DNA from: Cricetomys ansorgei
Taxonomy: Eukaryota > Chordata > Mammalia > Rodentia > Nesomyidae
Direction of reading: 5' to 3'
DNA length: 64,000 nucleotides
Assembly (NCBI GenBank): GCA_026225945.1
Contig: JAMJFZ010000692.1
Coordinates: 62,001-126,000, forward strand
Made by a program: the position numbers and the translations under genes. Shown here piece by piece: positions 1-12,239 of this stretch (positions are counted from its first letter, which is position 1; each line of letters starts with the position of its first letter). The notes beneath the pieces are model-generated. The model ran no database searches and had not been told where the DNA came from. It saw only the letters and a list, made by a program, of their open reading frames with translations.

Positions 1-635
1 GCTGGGAAGTATAACTAGAAGAAGACCAATGGATTCACCCTCATAAAGCGTCTGCTTTTGTCGTAGCCAGTGATTTGTTTTGTCTGTTGCAGTCCATTGA
101 TTGGATTGAATGACACAGGTTTAATCATTTATCTCCTGCAGTTGCTCTGTCCTGTACAGCTTTCTCACACAGTCGAAGTTCTTCTTGTGTGTGTTCTGGC
201 GTCTGTAACCCATTGTCATCTCCTCCTTTCCCCTGTTCATTCCCATCATTGGATCGGAAACCTCTGTTAACTGCTGTGTTGTTCAGAGAATTACTGGAAC
301 TTCTGAGGATTTATTTATCTTGGAAAATATATGTTGATTTTTTTTCTTTTGCTAAAGAAATATTCCTAAGTTGTGATTCCCCAGTGGAAACAATTGCATT
401 TAGCAAATGAGGTAGATACATAATATGCCTAATTTATAGCATCAGAAAATGTGACTTCCCTCCCTCCAGACTCAGAAAACATTACAGAAGAGGGAGTAGA
501 AAGTAATTAAAAAAAAAAACAGAGGTTTCAGGAACCACTTGGAAACTTGTCTCCCGGAATAAAATAACTGTTAGGATCATGGACTCGCAGTTACTGTAGT
601 TGCCTGTATAAGACCTGTATAAGATAAAGCCGGTA

Positions 636-790
636 GCCGGGTGGTGGTGCAGGCCCTTAATCCCAGCACTTGGGAGGCAGAGACAGGCGGATCTCTGTCA
701 TTTCAAGGCCAGGCTGATCTACAGTGTGAGTTCCGGGACAGGCAGAGTTACAACAGAGAAAACTTGTCTCAAAAACACCACACAAAAAAG
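636..790 (+). mobile_element. B1 SINE
   Basis: The Alu/B1 hallmarks are present in order: a GCCGGG-like start, 'cttaatcccagcacttggga', 'ggcagagacaggcggatctc', a 'gtgagttccgggacaggca'-like segment and an A-rich tail near 770-790. The 'ggatctctgt' variant suggests a rat or cricetid lineage rather than the Mus B1 consensus; that is inference from remembered consensus differences. Confidence 0.8.
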
Positions 791-1139
791 AGATCTAGCC
801 AGTCAATATTCCAGCATGCTGTCAGAAAAGGTTTACAAGGTCCTCCTTCTAGAGGAGGGGCAATCAGTAGTTAATGGCTGCAAGTGGAAGAAGGGATTAT
901 TCCTGTTTGGAAGCTTGTTCCCTGGTCCAGTGCATGGCCCCTCATACACATACATATCAACAGCACTAATAAGGCTGAGTCATTTACAAAACATAGGAGA
1001 CATATATTTTGGGGGGACACAATAAGGGGGTACGATAAGTTAGAGAGGGGAAGAATGTGTATGCGATCAAAATGTCCAGTGTAAATAAACTTAAAGAAAA
1101 AGTAAAAATATAAAAACCCAGCTAGTTATTCATATGCTC

Positions 1140-1425
1140 CTTCATCGTCGCTCAGTTTTATTTCTTTTTAAAACACAAAATTCACTGAGTGGCCCAGGCT
1201 GACCTATAACTCCTGAACATCCTTCCTCTACCTCCAAGTCCTGGAATTTCTGTCTCCGTCTTTCCTCCTGGACTCTCTCCCTTCTTTTGATTTGTTCCTT
1301 TTGTTTCTTCTTTTTTTCCACCTCCCTCCCTCCTCCCCTTGGCTCTTTCTTTACTCCTTTCCTTCTGAGAACCGAACCGAGGGATTTGCACACATGAGGC
1401 ACATGCTCTCTGCTGACAGATACAA
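1140..1425 (-). mobile_element. B4/RSINE1-like SINE, interrupted by a pyrimidine-rich tract
   Basis: On the minus strand an ID-like segment (complement of 'gagaaccgaaccgaggga' near 1367-1385) is followed by a purine-rich stretch and a B1-like segment (complement of 'ggcccaggctgacctataac' near 1192). An ID part 5' of a B1 part is the known B4/RSINE1 layout. The central C/T-rich tract at 1250-1345 reads as a simple repeat. Boundaries are approximate. Confidence 0.45.
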
Positions 1426-1811
1426 TTAATTCCTTGGTATGATTTTATTTCACACCTTACCTTCTCGTTGTATTTATGCATTCCTTAATTACAAATGTCT
1501 TCTCCACTGGGAGTTTGGTTTTGTTTTCCTCACTAAGATCCCTTAGCAAATGCAGAGTACGTGATGAATACTGTAGTTACTGAAAAATCTACTTCAACTC
1601 GAGTTTGCATGGAGAGAAATAGTTGAATACACAGATTGGCTTGATATGGGCTTATATGAGGTCAGAATGAATCTCTAGAAAATGCACCTATATTTGTACC
1701 TGAAAAAAAAGGAAAGGGTTCAGATAAGAGGGAAATTAACTGTCTCTGGGAAGTGGCTTAGGGTGAAAGAGAACCTGAGCATGTTCTAATGAGCAAATGC
1801 ATTTCTACCAG

Positions 1812-2734
1812 GTATGGATCAGTGTGTGAAGTGTCCAGAAAGTCACTATGCAAACACAGAGAAGAACCACTGCCTCCAGAAATCTGTGACATTTCTGACC
1901 TACAGTAACCCCTTAGGGAAGGCTCTCTCGTCCATGTCTCTGGGATTCTCCTCCCTCACCATGGTTGTGCTCATGATTTTTCTGAGGCACAGAGACACGC
2001 CCATTGTCAAGGCCAATAATCGGTCTCTCAGTTACATCTTGCTCATCACCCTTACCTTCTGTTTCCTCTGTCCTTTAATATACATTGGTCGTCCTAACAC
2101 AGGCACCTGTTTCCTGCAGCAGAACGCATTTGGGCTTCTGTTCACTGTGGCTCTCTCCACTGTGTTGGCCAAAACTCTGACTGTAGTCATGGCCTTCAGA
2201 GCCACTGCTCTAGGAAGCATGATGAGATGGTTAATGGTATCAAGAGCTTCTAACAAAATCATTCCCCTCTGCACCATGATCCAACTCCTTCTCTCTGGAA
2301 TGTGGCTGGCAAACTCTCCTCCCTTCCTCGACACAGATGCTCACTCTGAACACGGACACATCATCATCATGTGCAACAAGGGCTCTGCTCTTGCCTTCCA
2401 CTGTGTCCTGGGATACCTGGGACTCCTGGCCCTAGGGAGCTACACTATGGCTTTCCTGTCCAGGAATCTGCCTGACACCTTCAATGAAGCCAAGTTCCTG
2501 GCTTTCAGCATGCTGGTGTTCTGCAGTGTCTGGCTCACCTTCCTTCCTGTCTACCACAGCACCAAGGGGAAGGTCATGGTGGCTCTGGAAGTCTTCTCCA
2601 TTTTGGCTTCCAGTTCAGGCCTCCTGGGCCTCATCTTTGCCCCTAAGTGCTACATCATATTACTGAGGCCAGATTTGAATTCCGTTGATCACATAAGGGG
2701 CAAAACAGATTCTAGCAGAAAAAAACTCTCTTAA
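1812..2734 (+). CDS. V2R copy A, exon 6 (seven-transmembrane exon), partial gene
   Basis: This is the terminal exon of a vomeronasal type-2 receptor, a class C GPCR of basal vomeronasal sensory neurons that binds peptide or protein chemosignals. The acceptor is 'tttctaccag' ending at 1811, and the exon completes a Gly codon split with exon 5. It encodes the last three cysteines of the nine-cysteine linker (CVKC...HC) and seven hydrophobic helices. V2R hallmarks include SPPFLDTDAHSEHGH between TM4 and TM5, NLPDTFNEAKFL before TM6, FLPVYHSTKGKVMVA and FAPKCYIILLRP at the end of TM7. TAA stop at 2732-2734. The exon is 923 bp, identical in length to the other three copies. One private change is TYSNPLG where the others have TYSDPLG. 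Exons 1-5 are not visible in the 1.8 kb upstream, so the gene may be partial beyond the window edge too. Confidence 0.9.
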
Positions 2735-2755
2735 AACTCAGCTCATACAGGATCC

Positions 2756-4690
2756 TTATCCCTGAGTACTAGGGATCCTTTCAAGAGTCTCCCCTATAGA
2801 TTCCTGTGAGTTCCTACTACAGTAGGTCTCCTGATTGGCGCGCAATCTCAAAGTCTCTCCATACATTTTCTCCTGTATCCCTCTCCTCCCCCTCACACCG
2901 TCTACCCCTGTTCTGATGCCCCCCACCTTCACCATCTGTTCCATCTCCACCCTACCGTGGAGATCCCAATGTTCCAACTGGGTCACCTCCTGTTGGGTAG
3001 TTTTTCTATATCTATGGATACCTGTGCCTGTCTCCTCCACTTCCCAGTTAGTATACAAGTGAGCACACACCACAGTTTTCTTTCTGTGACTGTTTACGCA
3101 TTCACAATGATTTTTTTCTAGTTCTGTTCATTTGCCTGAAATTTTCAAGTAGTCGATTTTGAGTTGCTGAGTGCTACTCCGTTGTGTAAATGTACCATAA
3201 TTTCTTTACCCATTGTTCATTTGAGGGGTATCTAGGTGATTTCCAATGTCAGGCTCTTATGGATAAAGCTGCTAGGAACATAGTTAAGCAAGTGCCCTTC
3301 TGGTAGGATGGAGAGTCTTTTGGATATAACAAATGGTGCAGCTGGGTTTTGACAGAGACCAATCTCCAATTTCCTAAGGAACCACATATTAACTTCCACA
3401 TTGGCTGTACCAGTTTGCATTCCCTCCAGCAATGAAAGAGTGTTCTTCTTGCTGCACATCTTTGCCACCATGATCTGTCCTTTGAGTTATTCATCTTTTT
3501 AATCAGTTAATCATTCTGACAGATGCAAGATACAATCTTAATGTGGTTTCAATTTGCATCGCCCAACTGCCTAAGGATATTGAACATTTCTTTAGCTATT
3601 TCTCAGCCTTTTGAGAGTGTTCTTTGAGAATTCTTTGTTTAAATCTGTGTATATTTTTTAATGCATGATTTGTTTTCGTGATGTCTGATTTCTCAAATTC
3701 CTTATATATTTTGGATATTAGCCTTCTATTCGACGTGGAGTTGGTGAAGATGATTTTCCCATTCTCTAGACGGACTTTTTGTCTTATTGACTGTGTTCTT
3801 TGCCATGGAAAGATGTCCACTTTCGCAAGGTCCCAGTTCTGAATCATTAATCTTAGTGCCTGAACTATTGGTGTTCTGGCCATCTACTCTGGCTAGGCAA
3901 GGTTTCCAGTGGTGAGAACGGTACACCATCCCTTTCACAAAAACACTGACTTATGGCTTATCTGCTCTGCAAGATCCTCTTTGATAATGGAAAGGCAGAA
4001 CGCCATGCCAAAGAGGGAACCCCTGCCTGAAATTACAGGACAGGAGATGAACTAGATACTGGATAACCAGGAGACAATTTCTAAATGATGTCATACTCTG
4101 CTCATAGATGGGTCCCTAACCCACTTCTCACCAGGATGTTTCCCTCATCAGCTGCGAGGAGCATATGGAGAGGCCCAGGGCCAAAGATCCTGCAATGATC
4201 AGGGAACCCCATGGAAGAGGGAGAGGAGGGATGGCCGAAACCAGAGGGGCTGGGGACACCAGGAGAACAAGCCCTACATTGTCAACTGACTAGCACTCTT
4301 AGGAGCCCACAGACACTGAAGCCATAGACACCGAACCTGCAGGATCCCCTAAATGCATCTATGGCTGTCTAGATTGGCATCCTTGAACACCTCCTACAGT
4401 GTGCAGTCTGGGTATCTCTGATAGTTTTCCAGCCTTGGAGACCCTTTTTCTCCTGCCTGACTGCCTGATGCTGGGATGGTGACTGACCTCATTCCATCAT
4501 GCTTGCCATGCCCTGACTGTGCTGACTCACTGGAGATACAGTACTTATTGGGGGGAAGGGTGTGATGTTGGGGGCTGGTGGTGGTGGAGAGATCTGGAGG
4601 AGATCGGGGGAATCTGCACATGTAGAGGAAAGAGAGGTGTCCAGGAGGTATTCTAGGCCAGCCACAGGTCAGTTATGGCTGCTTCAGTAT
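2756..4690. mobile_element. L1 fragments in opposite orientations (5'-inverted L1-like)
   Basis: From about 2756 to 3895 the sequence matches the complement of the C-terminal ORF2 region of a rodent L1; 'ccattgttcatttgaggggt' and 'aggatattgaacatttcttt' are complements of recognisable ORF2 segments. From about 3900 to 4690 the sequence is plus-strand L1 3' UTR ('accagaggggctggggacac', 'caactgactagcactctta'). An antisense ORF2 piece followed by a sense 3' UTR is the layout left by twin priming, though two separate insertions would also fit. The same arrangement recurs after copy D at 56290-58029. Confidence 0.7.
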
Positions 4691-4706
4691 GGGCATGGGT
4701 GACATT

Positions 4707-6305
4707 CCACGCTACACTTTATCATGCACCATCCCAACAATATCAGTTCCAACCACACTGAAAATATTCTGACTAGATCACTTCAAAAGCTAAGTATTTC
4801 CATACTGCAATTACCTGGTATCAGAGCTCAGCTTGTTAATAAAACCCATAGAGAGACAGGATTCAAGGGACAGGAAAAGCTTCCACAAGACACAGGAAAA
4901 GGGTGCAGTGAAACTGTTAACAGATGACCATAATAAGCTAATTCAGAAGAGAGACCCCTCAGATCCTCTATTCAAATAATCTATATATGAACATGCTGTA
5001 CTGATCCCTTGTACTGGTAATTACAACCCCTTTTGCAATGTGAATTATTTGATAAAACAGAGGTCACGATCTAGCATTGTATCATGGAACAAATATAAAA
5101 TTCTGATGATAGATAAGCATTTATTTTCAGGAGGAATTCCCCAGACTCCTTCTGGGATTTATGCTGCAAACCAGTGTGTCCTTACATTATGTACATTTAC
5201 AGTACTCAGTACTAATGGAGACTAATTGATACCCAATGAGACAGAATGATCATCTCTTACATAAGGAGGACTTTCAGGGTAGGATCATTGTTACAAAATA
5301 ACTGAAGAGAACCCCACTGAGAGTTGTGATGTGCTCCATATCAACACCTCCTACAGTGCCCTCGCATAGGGAATGATTACTATGCACAGGTCAAACTTGA
5401 GGAACCACTATGAATCCACTCCTAATCTGTGAAGGCCATTATTTACCAAATGCTTGACATTTTTTGCTGTGCACAGTTTTCATTGCGGGAACATTTATAC
5501 TAAAATGCATCACGGCTACAGCATCACACACGTTGACATGAGTCTTCTCTGTGCTTTATTAAATGCGTCCCTTTCCTGACGGCTTTGCTCAATGTGTGTA
5601 GACTACAAAGACAAAGATGATATATTTCTTAACATCACTGGGCTCTCATATAAGAGAAAATACTGGGTGGACCCAAGGTTCTGTGTGTAGGGAGACACCG
5701 TGAGTATATATCAATAGCCTGATAAAATCCTATATAAAAGAACAATATAAAAATACAAAAGGAACATTTTGTGATTTCACCAGTAATGCACACAATATGG
5801 GTTACAATGGTTTGCACAGCCACAGGAAGGGACGTTCTGTGACTCATGCAGATCAAGGCAAGTGAAACAAGCATTGCTAGTCTCAGTTGCAAGAAACATG
5901 AGGCCCTGCTGCTGGGATTTGGCTCCTCTCACAGGTGCCTTTTCTAGGTCTTTGCTCTGTCACCTCTCATGGCATCCTCTGGGGTGACACACATTCCTCA
6001 TCCTAAATGACTTCTAAGTGAGAAGTTTCTTAGTTCATACTTGTTTCCAAAGCATTAAGGAAACTCCATGCCTTGGGACTGACTCTCAGTGGTCTAGTTG
6101 AAAATATGCTGCTGTGAAGATCTACAAACATATTTTTCATCTTGTTTTTTATTCTGAATGAAGAGCCTCAGATGCATAGCCTACGGAAGAAAGCATTTCA
6201 GAGTTCCACGGGGGATTCAGGGGTTTGCCTAGAAGCAAATCTGGGCAATTCGAATGATAGCTTCAGTCATCAATAAAACTTAGAACTCACAGGCACACAA
6301 AAGCT
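4707..6305. other. 5' flank of copy B, duplicated upstream of copies C and partly D
   Basis: About 1.6 kb that aligns by eye with 22000-23617 upstream of copy C, including a 'gataagcatttattttcagg' block at 5113 and 22397. I see no coding exon. A conserved TATA-like motif lies at 5731-5740. The last 120 bp before exon 1 are nearly identical in B, C and D, so they may be 5' UTR or proximal promoter. Confidence 0.5.
5731..5740 (+). promoter_or_regulatory. candidate TATA box upstream of copy B
   Basis: 'tatataaaag' sits in a block conserved upstream of exon 1 in B, C (23022) and D (36745), 635-725 bp before the first codon. The conservation may be simple duplication history, and the long distance would need a long leader or a 5' non-coding exon. 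Nothing else proves promoter function. Confidence 0.25.
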
Positions 6306-6365
6306 ATGCATAGACACTGTGGAGCCCTCTCCACCAGGCTCATGGTTCACAGAGCTTCTGTTAGC

Positions 6366-6580
6366 ATGATTTTGTCTTGGATTTTTATCTCCTGCTTCCT
6401 GCAGAATGTGTTTCTCGTTTGTTCCCAGACCATCGTAGACTGCTTACATAGAAAAGGTTATCATTTATACCATGAAGGAAACGTGGTGATTGCTGGTTTT
6501 TTCCCTACTTACACGATGATCCCATTCAAGAAAACAGTTGATTGGAGAACAGGGCGTTATTCCAGTGACGTTCATCTCAA
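6366..6580 (+). CDS. V2R copy B exon 1 (signal peptide and start of ligand-binding domain)
   Basis: The chosen ATG begins MILSWIFISCFLQNVFLVC, a good hydrophobic signal peptide. Two further in-frame ATGs lie upstream at 6342 and 6306 but would put polar residues before the hydrophobic core. Then comes a class-C-receptor-like start, GNVVIAGFFPTYT, comparable with the 'GD(I/V)xxGGLFP' region of other family C receptors. The donor is gtaagt at 6581, leaving two bases of a codon that exon 2 completes. Confidence 0.75.
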
Positions 6581-8789
6581 GTAAGTTTCTTTTCATTTGT
6601 TACTTTTATAAAATGGGCATTCGTGTACTAGAGGAAGTGCTGGTTCAGACACATGCCCTATTTTGATTTTCCCTGTCCACCACCCCTAGATGTCTTCTGT
6701 AAATTGTCTGCTTATTAACTCATCTAGTTCTATCAAAGGGGAAGATGACTAGGTTTTCATTCATTCGACTTCCCATGTCTGACACTGGACATTTACCCAG
6801 CTTCTCTATCATGTCAGGAGTCCTTGAAATATGAATGTTTTCAACGTTAGCTCTGCTGGAGAAGGATAATATAATAAAATGATTTCTAGAGGTCTACCTG
6901 TGCGCCTATATAAATGGATTATGCCATTGGGATTGGTAAGCACGGATTTCCTCACTGGAAGCTGGAGCGACCAGTGTGGCCTGTGTCAGCTGCTGCTGCA
7001 GACATTGGAGCGTGATGTTAGCATCACACTCTGGGACTTGCTCTCTCCTTATTAATGCGTTCACCTGTGATTTAGTGTATGTTTGTCTTCTACTATTTCA
7101 TCTCAGTAAATTTTATTGGGTTTACATGTTTCCTTAAAGTTTCCAATAAGTATTTTCTGATTATAATGAATGTGTTCATTGCACACATTGATGGGCATGA
7201 AGACCTTGAAGAGGTGGTTTTTTGAGCAGTCTCTGCTGTTGATACTTAAGGAGTACTATTGGACAAGTTTGCGTAATATTTCTTAGGTATTCATTAAGTA
7301 AATTGGCATATGATAGTGTATGAAGTTAGTCAGGAGTATTTTATCTTAGTAAGACATTCCTAAAGCTGAGGGACCCCACTAATGTATATATATCAATTCT
7401 GGACTGAGGGAAATGAATATGTGTTATGTATGTTCAGAAAGAAGTTTGGAGAAAATGTTTCCATATTACTGAAAATGTACACAGGTGTCTGAGGCATGAC
7501 TGTCAAGGTGGCAGTGTTGTGTCTTTACTAAATGTGGTTGTGGAGTAAGGCAGTAACTCAGAGACAGAGTGAGAGAAAGTGTTTCACGGTGAAAATCACC
7601 TGACGTTAACGCTCTCTTAAGAGAGGTAGCCCTAAATTGGTGAATCAAAGACAGCCACAATCACAGAGTGTGCTGTCTAGATGAAATATACCATGGCAGA
7701 TTTGATCGGACTCAGGTGTCATATTTGCCTTTAAGGGTGAATACAAAGTTGTCTTCCATGGTGCAGAGTGTTTCTGCACCTTGCATGCTGAAAATAAAGT
7801 TCCACATGGCAGACAATACTCCATGTTCCTCCTTGTCCTGCTCTCTAGTCACGCTTGATCAGCATGCACCAGTGTGTGTCCCTCTTCAGAATATGACAGT
7901 AAATACCTAGAAAAAACACGTTAACAAGAGATTTCAGTGGCTGGCATGTCCTGTGTGCATGATAGAAAGGCATTTTTAAGAAAGATTTCACTTGTATTGA
8001 AGTAAAAAAATGAAATCAAAATAAGTGTGTAGCTAGGAAAAATTTCCCCGATAAATATTATTTAACATGTTCGATCTATGCAGCACATTTTCAAAATACA
8101 CTATTTGTAGAGAAGGGAGTCCATGAAGGAATATATTCTTCAAGGCTGAAAACTGTTTTTCTGCTTTTCATTAAATCTTTTTCATAGTTGTGCAAGGCTA
8201 TGTATGGTGACTTTGTAGAAAAGATTGTTCTTTCTCCCTAGTTAAACTTACTCACACTATAAATCCAGCTGCAAAGATATACATTTCTTAATTCCTTCTA
8301 GTACCTGGGATCATGTTATATACAGCTAACAATGTCTGCCAGGAGACAAATATTTTCCGTGATTCAGTTTTCTAGTTGGATTTTGCTTTCCTGGTATCAT
8401 AATAAAGGACATGGCTAATGGACGGTGGATAGGCACATAATGTCACATATACATACCTCATCTGATGAAAGCACATTACTGTACAGAATTACATTGTTCA
8501 TGCTGGTGCACTTACTAAAGTCTTTTCTGCATGATGGCAGACATCCATCCACAACAACAATTATATCAGATTCTCTTGTTTTATGTAGGAGTACTTTTTC
8601 TCCATATTTACTTAAGAAAATCTCAGTTGACATATCAGAATTGTTTTTCATCAATTACGTGCCCATTATATGCCAGGGTCATGATAACCTGAAATTTTAA
8701 TATTTTTTGTATTTTACTGGATACATTTCTTTTGTTGAGTATTTGAATGTTAACACATATAAATTTGCTGTTAGTGATAGTATTTTTAT

Positions 8790-10090
8790 TTTGTTTTGTT
8801 TTTTTTTTTGTTTTTTGTTGTTTTGGATTTTCTTGGATGAAGGGTATTTTATTTTTCTTCTTTTATATATTACATGTTAACACCCCTCCTAGCCTCCCTC
8901 CGTCCCTTCCAGGTCCCCCATCTTCACTCTCCACGTATTATATATGTTCCCTATCCAAGTTGACTCATCCCCACCTCCCCTTTCCCAATAGAAGAGAGCC
9001 ATCCACACGGGGTCACCACTCAAACAGAACACAACAAATGGAAAAAGACCAGAAACAAGTCTCCACTTCAAGGGTGGATCAGGCAACACAGCTGGAGGAA
9101 ATGGGTCCCAGGGGCAGGCAAATCATCAGAGAACACCCCCCATACACTCTAGCCTGCAGGTTCTCTGCAAGAACCCCAATCCAGACAACCACATATCAGA
9201 TCTAGACTCCCTGTCTTCCACTTCAGGCTCTGAGGGACCCCACGACTGCTGGTTCCTCGACTCAGTGGGGACTGCTCTCCAGATGTCCCCAACCATCTCT
9301 GGTCCTGAAATGCCTCCCCCATCCCTCTTCCATGAGTTTCCCAGAGCTTTATATGATGTTTGACCCTGGGCCTCTGAATCTGCTCCCATCAGCTGCTGGA
9401 AGAAGCCTCTCTGATAGAGATTGGACTAGGTACTGATGATCTATGAGGACAGGCTATCATTAGACATAGTCTTCTGACTCTCCATCTCTAGTTCCTGGCC
9501 TATCCTTCAGGATCAAGCACGGGTTCTCTCCTTTGGCATGATTTTCTTCTTCCTGATCAGTGTCCCAGTGGGTCCTATATGAAGGATGGGTTATAGGTCA
9601 ATTGTTTAGTTGCTTGTGTAGTCTCCCAAACCCTCCCTGGGAACCTGGGAGGCTACAGGAAATATCCTGTCCAGGTTCACCATCCCCCATTTCTTGAGGC
9701 CCTCACCAAGGTTTCCATCATGGGCTCTAGTGAGTTTCCACTGTCCATTGTCTCCAGACCCCCTGGAATGTCCTCCAGTTCCAGATGTCCCCACATATCC
9801 TCCCTCCAAAACTCTCCCCATACCTGGCCTCCACTTCCATCCCCCAGCCCACGCACATCATCTGTTCCATGTCTCCCTACACACCAGGGCATTCCCCAGC
9901 TCACAGCTGAGCCCCTCCATGATGTTTAGTCTCTGAGTCTCTGGATTGCAGAGAACTTGACCTTTGCTTAACACTTAATAACCTCTTATTAATGAGGACA
10001 TACCAAATGTGAATGTCTAGGACTGGGTCACCTCACTCAGAATCATTTTCGCGAGTTCCATATATTTGCCAGAGAAATTCACTGTTGTTT
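8790..10090 (-). mobile_element. L1 fragment, antisense, in intron 1 of copy B
   Basis: The complement of an L1 3' end (A-rich, about 8790-8870 here as poly-T) is followed by 3' UTR and ORF2-like sequence, e.g. 'gggtcacctcactcagaatc' near 10025, the complement of a well-known ORF2 C-terminal segment. The same insertion is in C, D and E at the same place, so it predates the duplications. Boundaries approximate. Confidence 0.6.
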
Positions 10091-12239
10091 GAAATTGTTT
10101 TATTTAAAATATGTTAATATTTAGTTTTTATTTAAAACTTGATTGAAATAATTGTGCAATATATTTTAGAAATGTATTACTCTGTGAAATACGCTTTAAA
10201 TGCTTTCATATTTCATGTGGAAGGATTATAGAAAATGAACTTTCACTTCTTAAAATCTATCAAGCTTTTTAAAAATTCTTCCATCTTGACATGTATCCAC
10301 AATCAACAAATAAAGGAAAAATGTGAATTAGCTACAGCATACTCCTTTGGGAGCAACTCAGACTCGCAGGGTTTGATTTTCTCTGAAAAATCAAAGGATT
10401 ATGCATATGTCAAATTGTAGAGTGATTCACCTCCATTAATGTTAGTTGGAAAACTAAAATGTTCACTGCGTCACATCTGCTCCTGAGTGTAAATGATGTG
10501 ATGCAGACACCCTAGAAATCTACGCAGGATGATTCTCAGTTCCCATCCTTTCCTACGGACAAGTAGGCAGACTGGTGCCATCGTGACCTTACTGAAATTT
10601 TCACAATTATTTCTCAAAAACACATAATAGAAAAGCAGTGTTCCGGGAACTGTTTTCACTAACATTTTAGATTTTCACACCTCGTCAGACACCTTATTAG
10701 AAAATGGGCTCAGCTCTGGGCCTTCTAGCCACAGTGGTCAGACAACCACCAACCAGGCAGAGTTTTGTCAGTGACCAGCTGTGAAGCAGCCTCATTTATG
10801 ATTTATCTGGTTTTTGTCAGAGCTAAGAAAACAGGGAGCAGCCAAACTCCTCTCTCAGGGTGAGAATTCCTGATTCCAAGCAAGCTTCGGTTCCATGCTA
10901 TCCAGACCTGTTAACATAAAAACTAAACCTTGGTTTGCTATCCCACAAACTTTTGCCACAGTTGCACCAGTATATAATGAGGAATATTGCTAGTGCAGAT
11001 CAAACGGTTTGTAGCTGATTGATCCTGATTATCACTTTCCACACTTGGTGGCATGCGTATCAACTCCAGCATGATGAACGCTGGTCAGTAAGGGAGAAAC
11101 CTCAAGCTGGGCCACAGAATGAATTCTCCATGTTCAAAGATACAACTGAGTGCTGCCTTCAGTAATTTAGGTGTGACTGTGGCGTGTGGCCAATAACACT
11201 GGCAATAGCTGGAATTTGGCAGGGAGTCCACCCAGCCCTTCGCTCAAACAGCACAAGATGCTACTTATTACATTTACTGGGGTTTGTTCTTGGCAGCTAG
11301 GTCTGGTTGAGGAACTTTCTCTGCTTATCTCTGGGGACTCTAACTGAAATTTTTCTCACATGTGTGTATGTGTGAAAAAGCTTCTACAATAAGACTCTGT
11401 GTGACTTTTCCCCATAGGCACCCATTACCCACCTGCCCTTCTTGGTTCCCAGCCTCCTCTGTTCTAATTCCTCTTTTATCCTGTAGCAGCACACCTACTG
11501 AGTTAGTCAGCAAAGAGGAAGAGGAGGAGCTTTCATGGGTGCAAACCCTGCCAGACCCAGCAGGGGAACCACTATCACAGCAAGACCATCCTGGACAGGG
11601 GAACCCACAGTGTTCATCTCAGGGGGTTTTACTGACCCTAAGCTCCTCGGGTGTTCTATTGATGGCATGGGCAATTCAAGAGCATTCAGACATCTTTTAT
11701 ATAAAGCTGGTCCCCTGTGCCTGGAGGGCCTCACTCCCTACACAGCAGCTGCTGGGAGCCCCCCTGTCTGTGGAGACCTCCACCCCTTGCATGCTGCTCT
11801 ATACTTACTCTCACACCCCTCAGTAATCCATTGATAAGGCTCTATGGACTTCTCCCTCTGAAGAGAGCTCCATGTCAGCCCTGCCCCCTTGCCAGGCCCA
11901 ACCCTCCTCCAGGTGCCTAGTAGTAAAGCTGCTTGAGACAGCTGCCATGGACCGCTTCATGGTGGACCCTGTAGGTGGCCATGGCAGCAGGCAGACCAAG
12001 TTCACTATTGGGCAGGCTGCCTGCTCCAGGCTACAGGCTTAAAATGGCACCTCACAGTTATCTTTGTTTCTATTAGGGAGCAAAGCTGACTATCAGCAGC
12101 AGCTTAGCACCTCCTGCTGTCAGCTGCCCCTCAGAGCTGCTGCTTGCCTCCTAAACACCCTCCTGGAGATCCAGGGGCCCCAGGCACACTTCTTGTGCCT
12201 ACCATAAACCCCAAGTGGTGCAGAGAACCAATGGGGAGC

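Larger units (their letters stand above)
1..1645. other. non-genic sequence upstream of copy A exon 6
   Basis: No V2R exon is recognisable here. In copies B, C and D, exon 5 lies about 600 bp upstream of exon 6, but no match to the exon 5 cysteine motif is seen in these 1.6 kb. Homology with the other copies' intron 5 begins near 1645-1650. The stretch holds a B1 SINE (636-790), a B4-like SINE with a pyrimidine-rich tract (about 1140-1425), and otherwise nothing I recognise. Confidence 0.6.

Noticed and set aside
2032..2334. 100-codon minus-strand open frame inside exon 6, repeated at 18289, 34300 and 55530
   Set aside because: It is the antisense shadow of a conserved coding exon; its conservation follows from exon 6 itself.
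6395..6406. 'cttcctgcag' as a splice acceptor within exon 1
   Set aside because: It falls inside the hydrophobic signal peptide, and exon 1 from ATG 6366 has the right phase for exon 2, so an internal acceptor is not needed.
8747..9205. 152-codon plus-strand frame in intron 1
   Set aside because: Antisense L1 3' UTR sequence; low complexity start and no protein similarity recognised.
10471..10665. 64-codon minus-strand frame, repeated at 26468
   Set aside because: Lies in non-coding intron 1, has no recognisable motif and is disrupted by an extra A in copy D near 42336.
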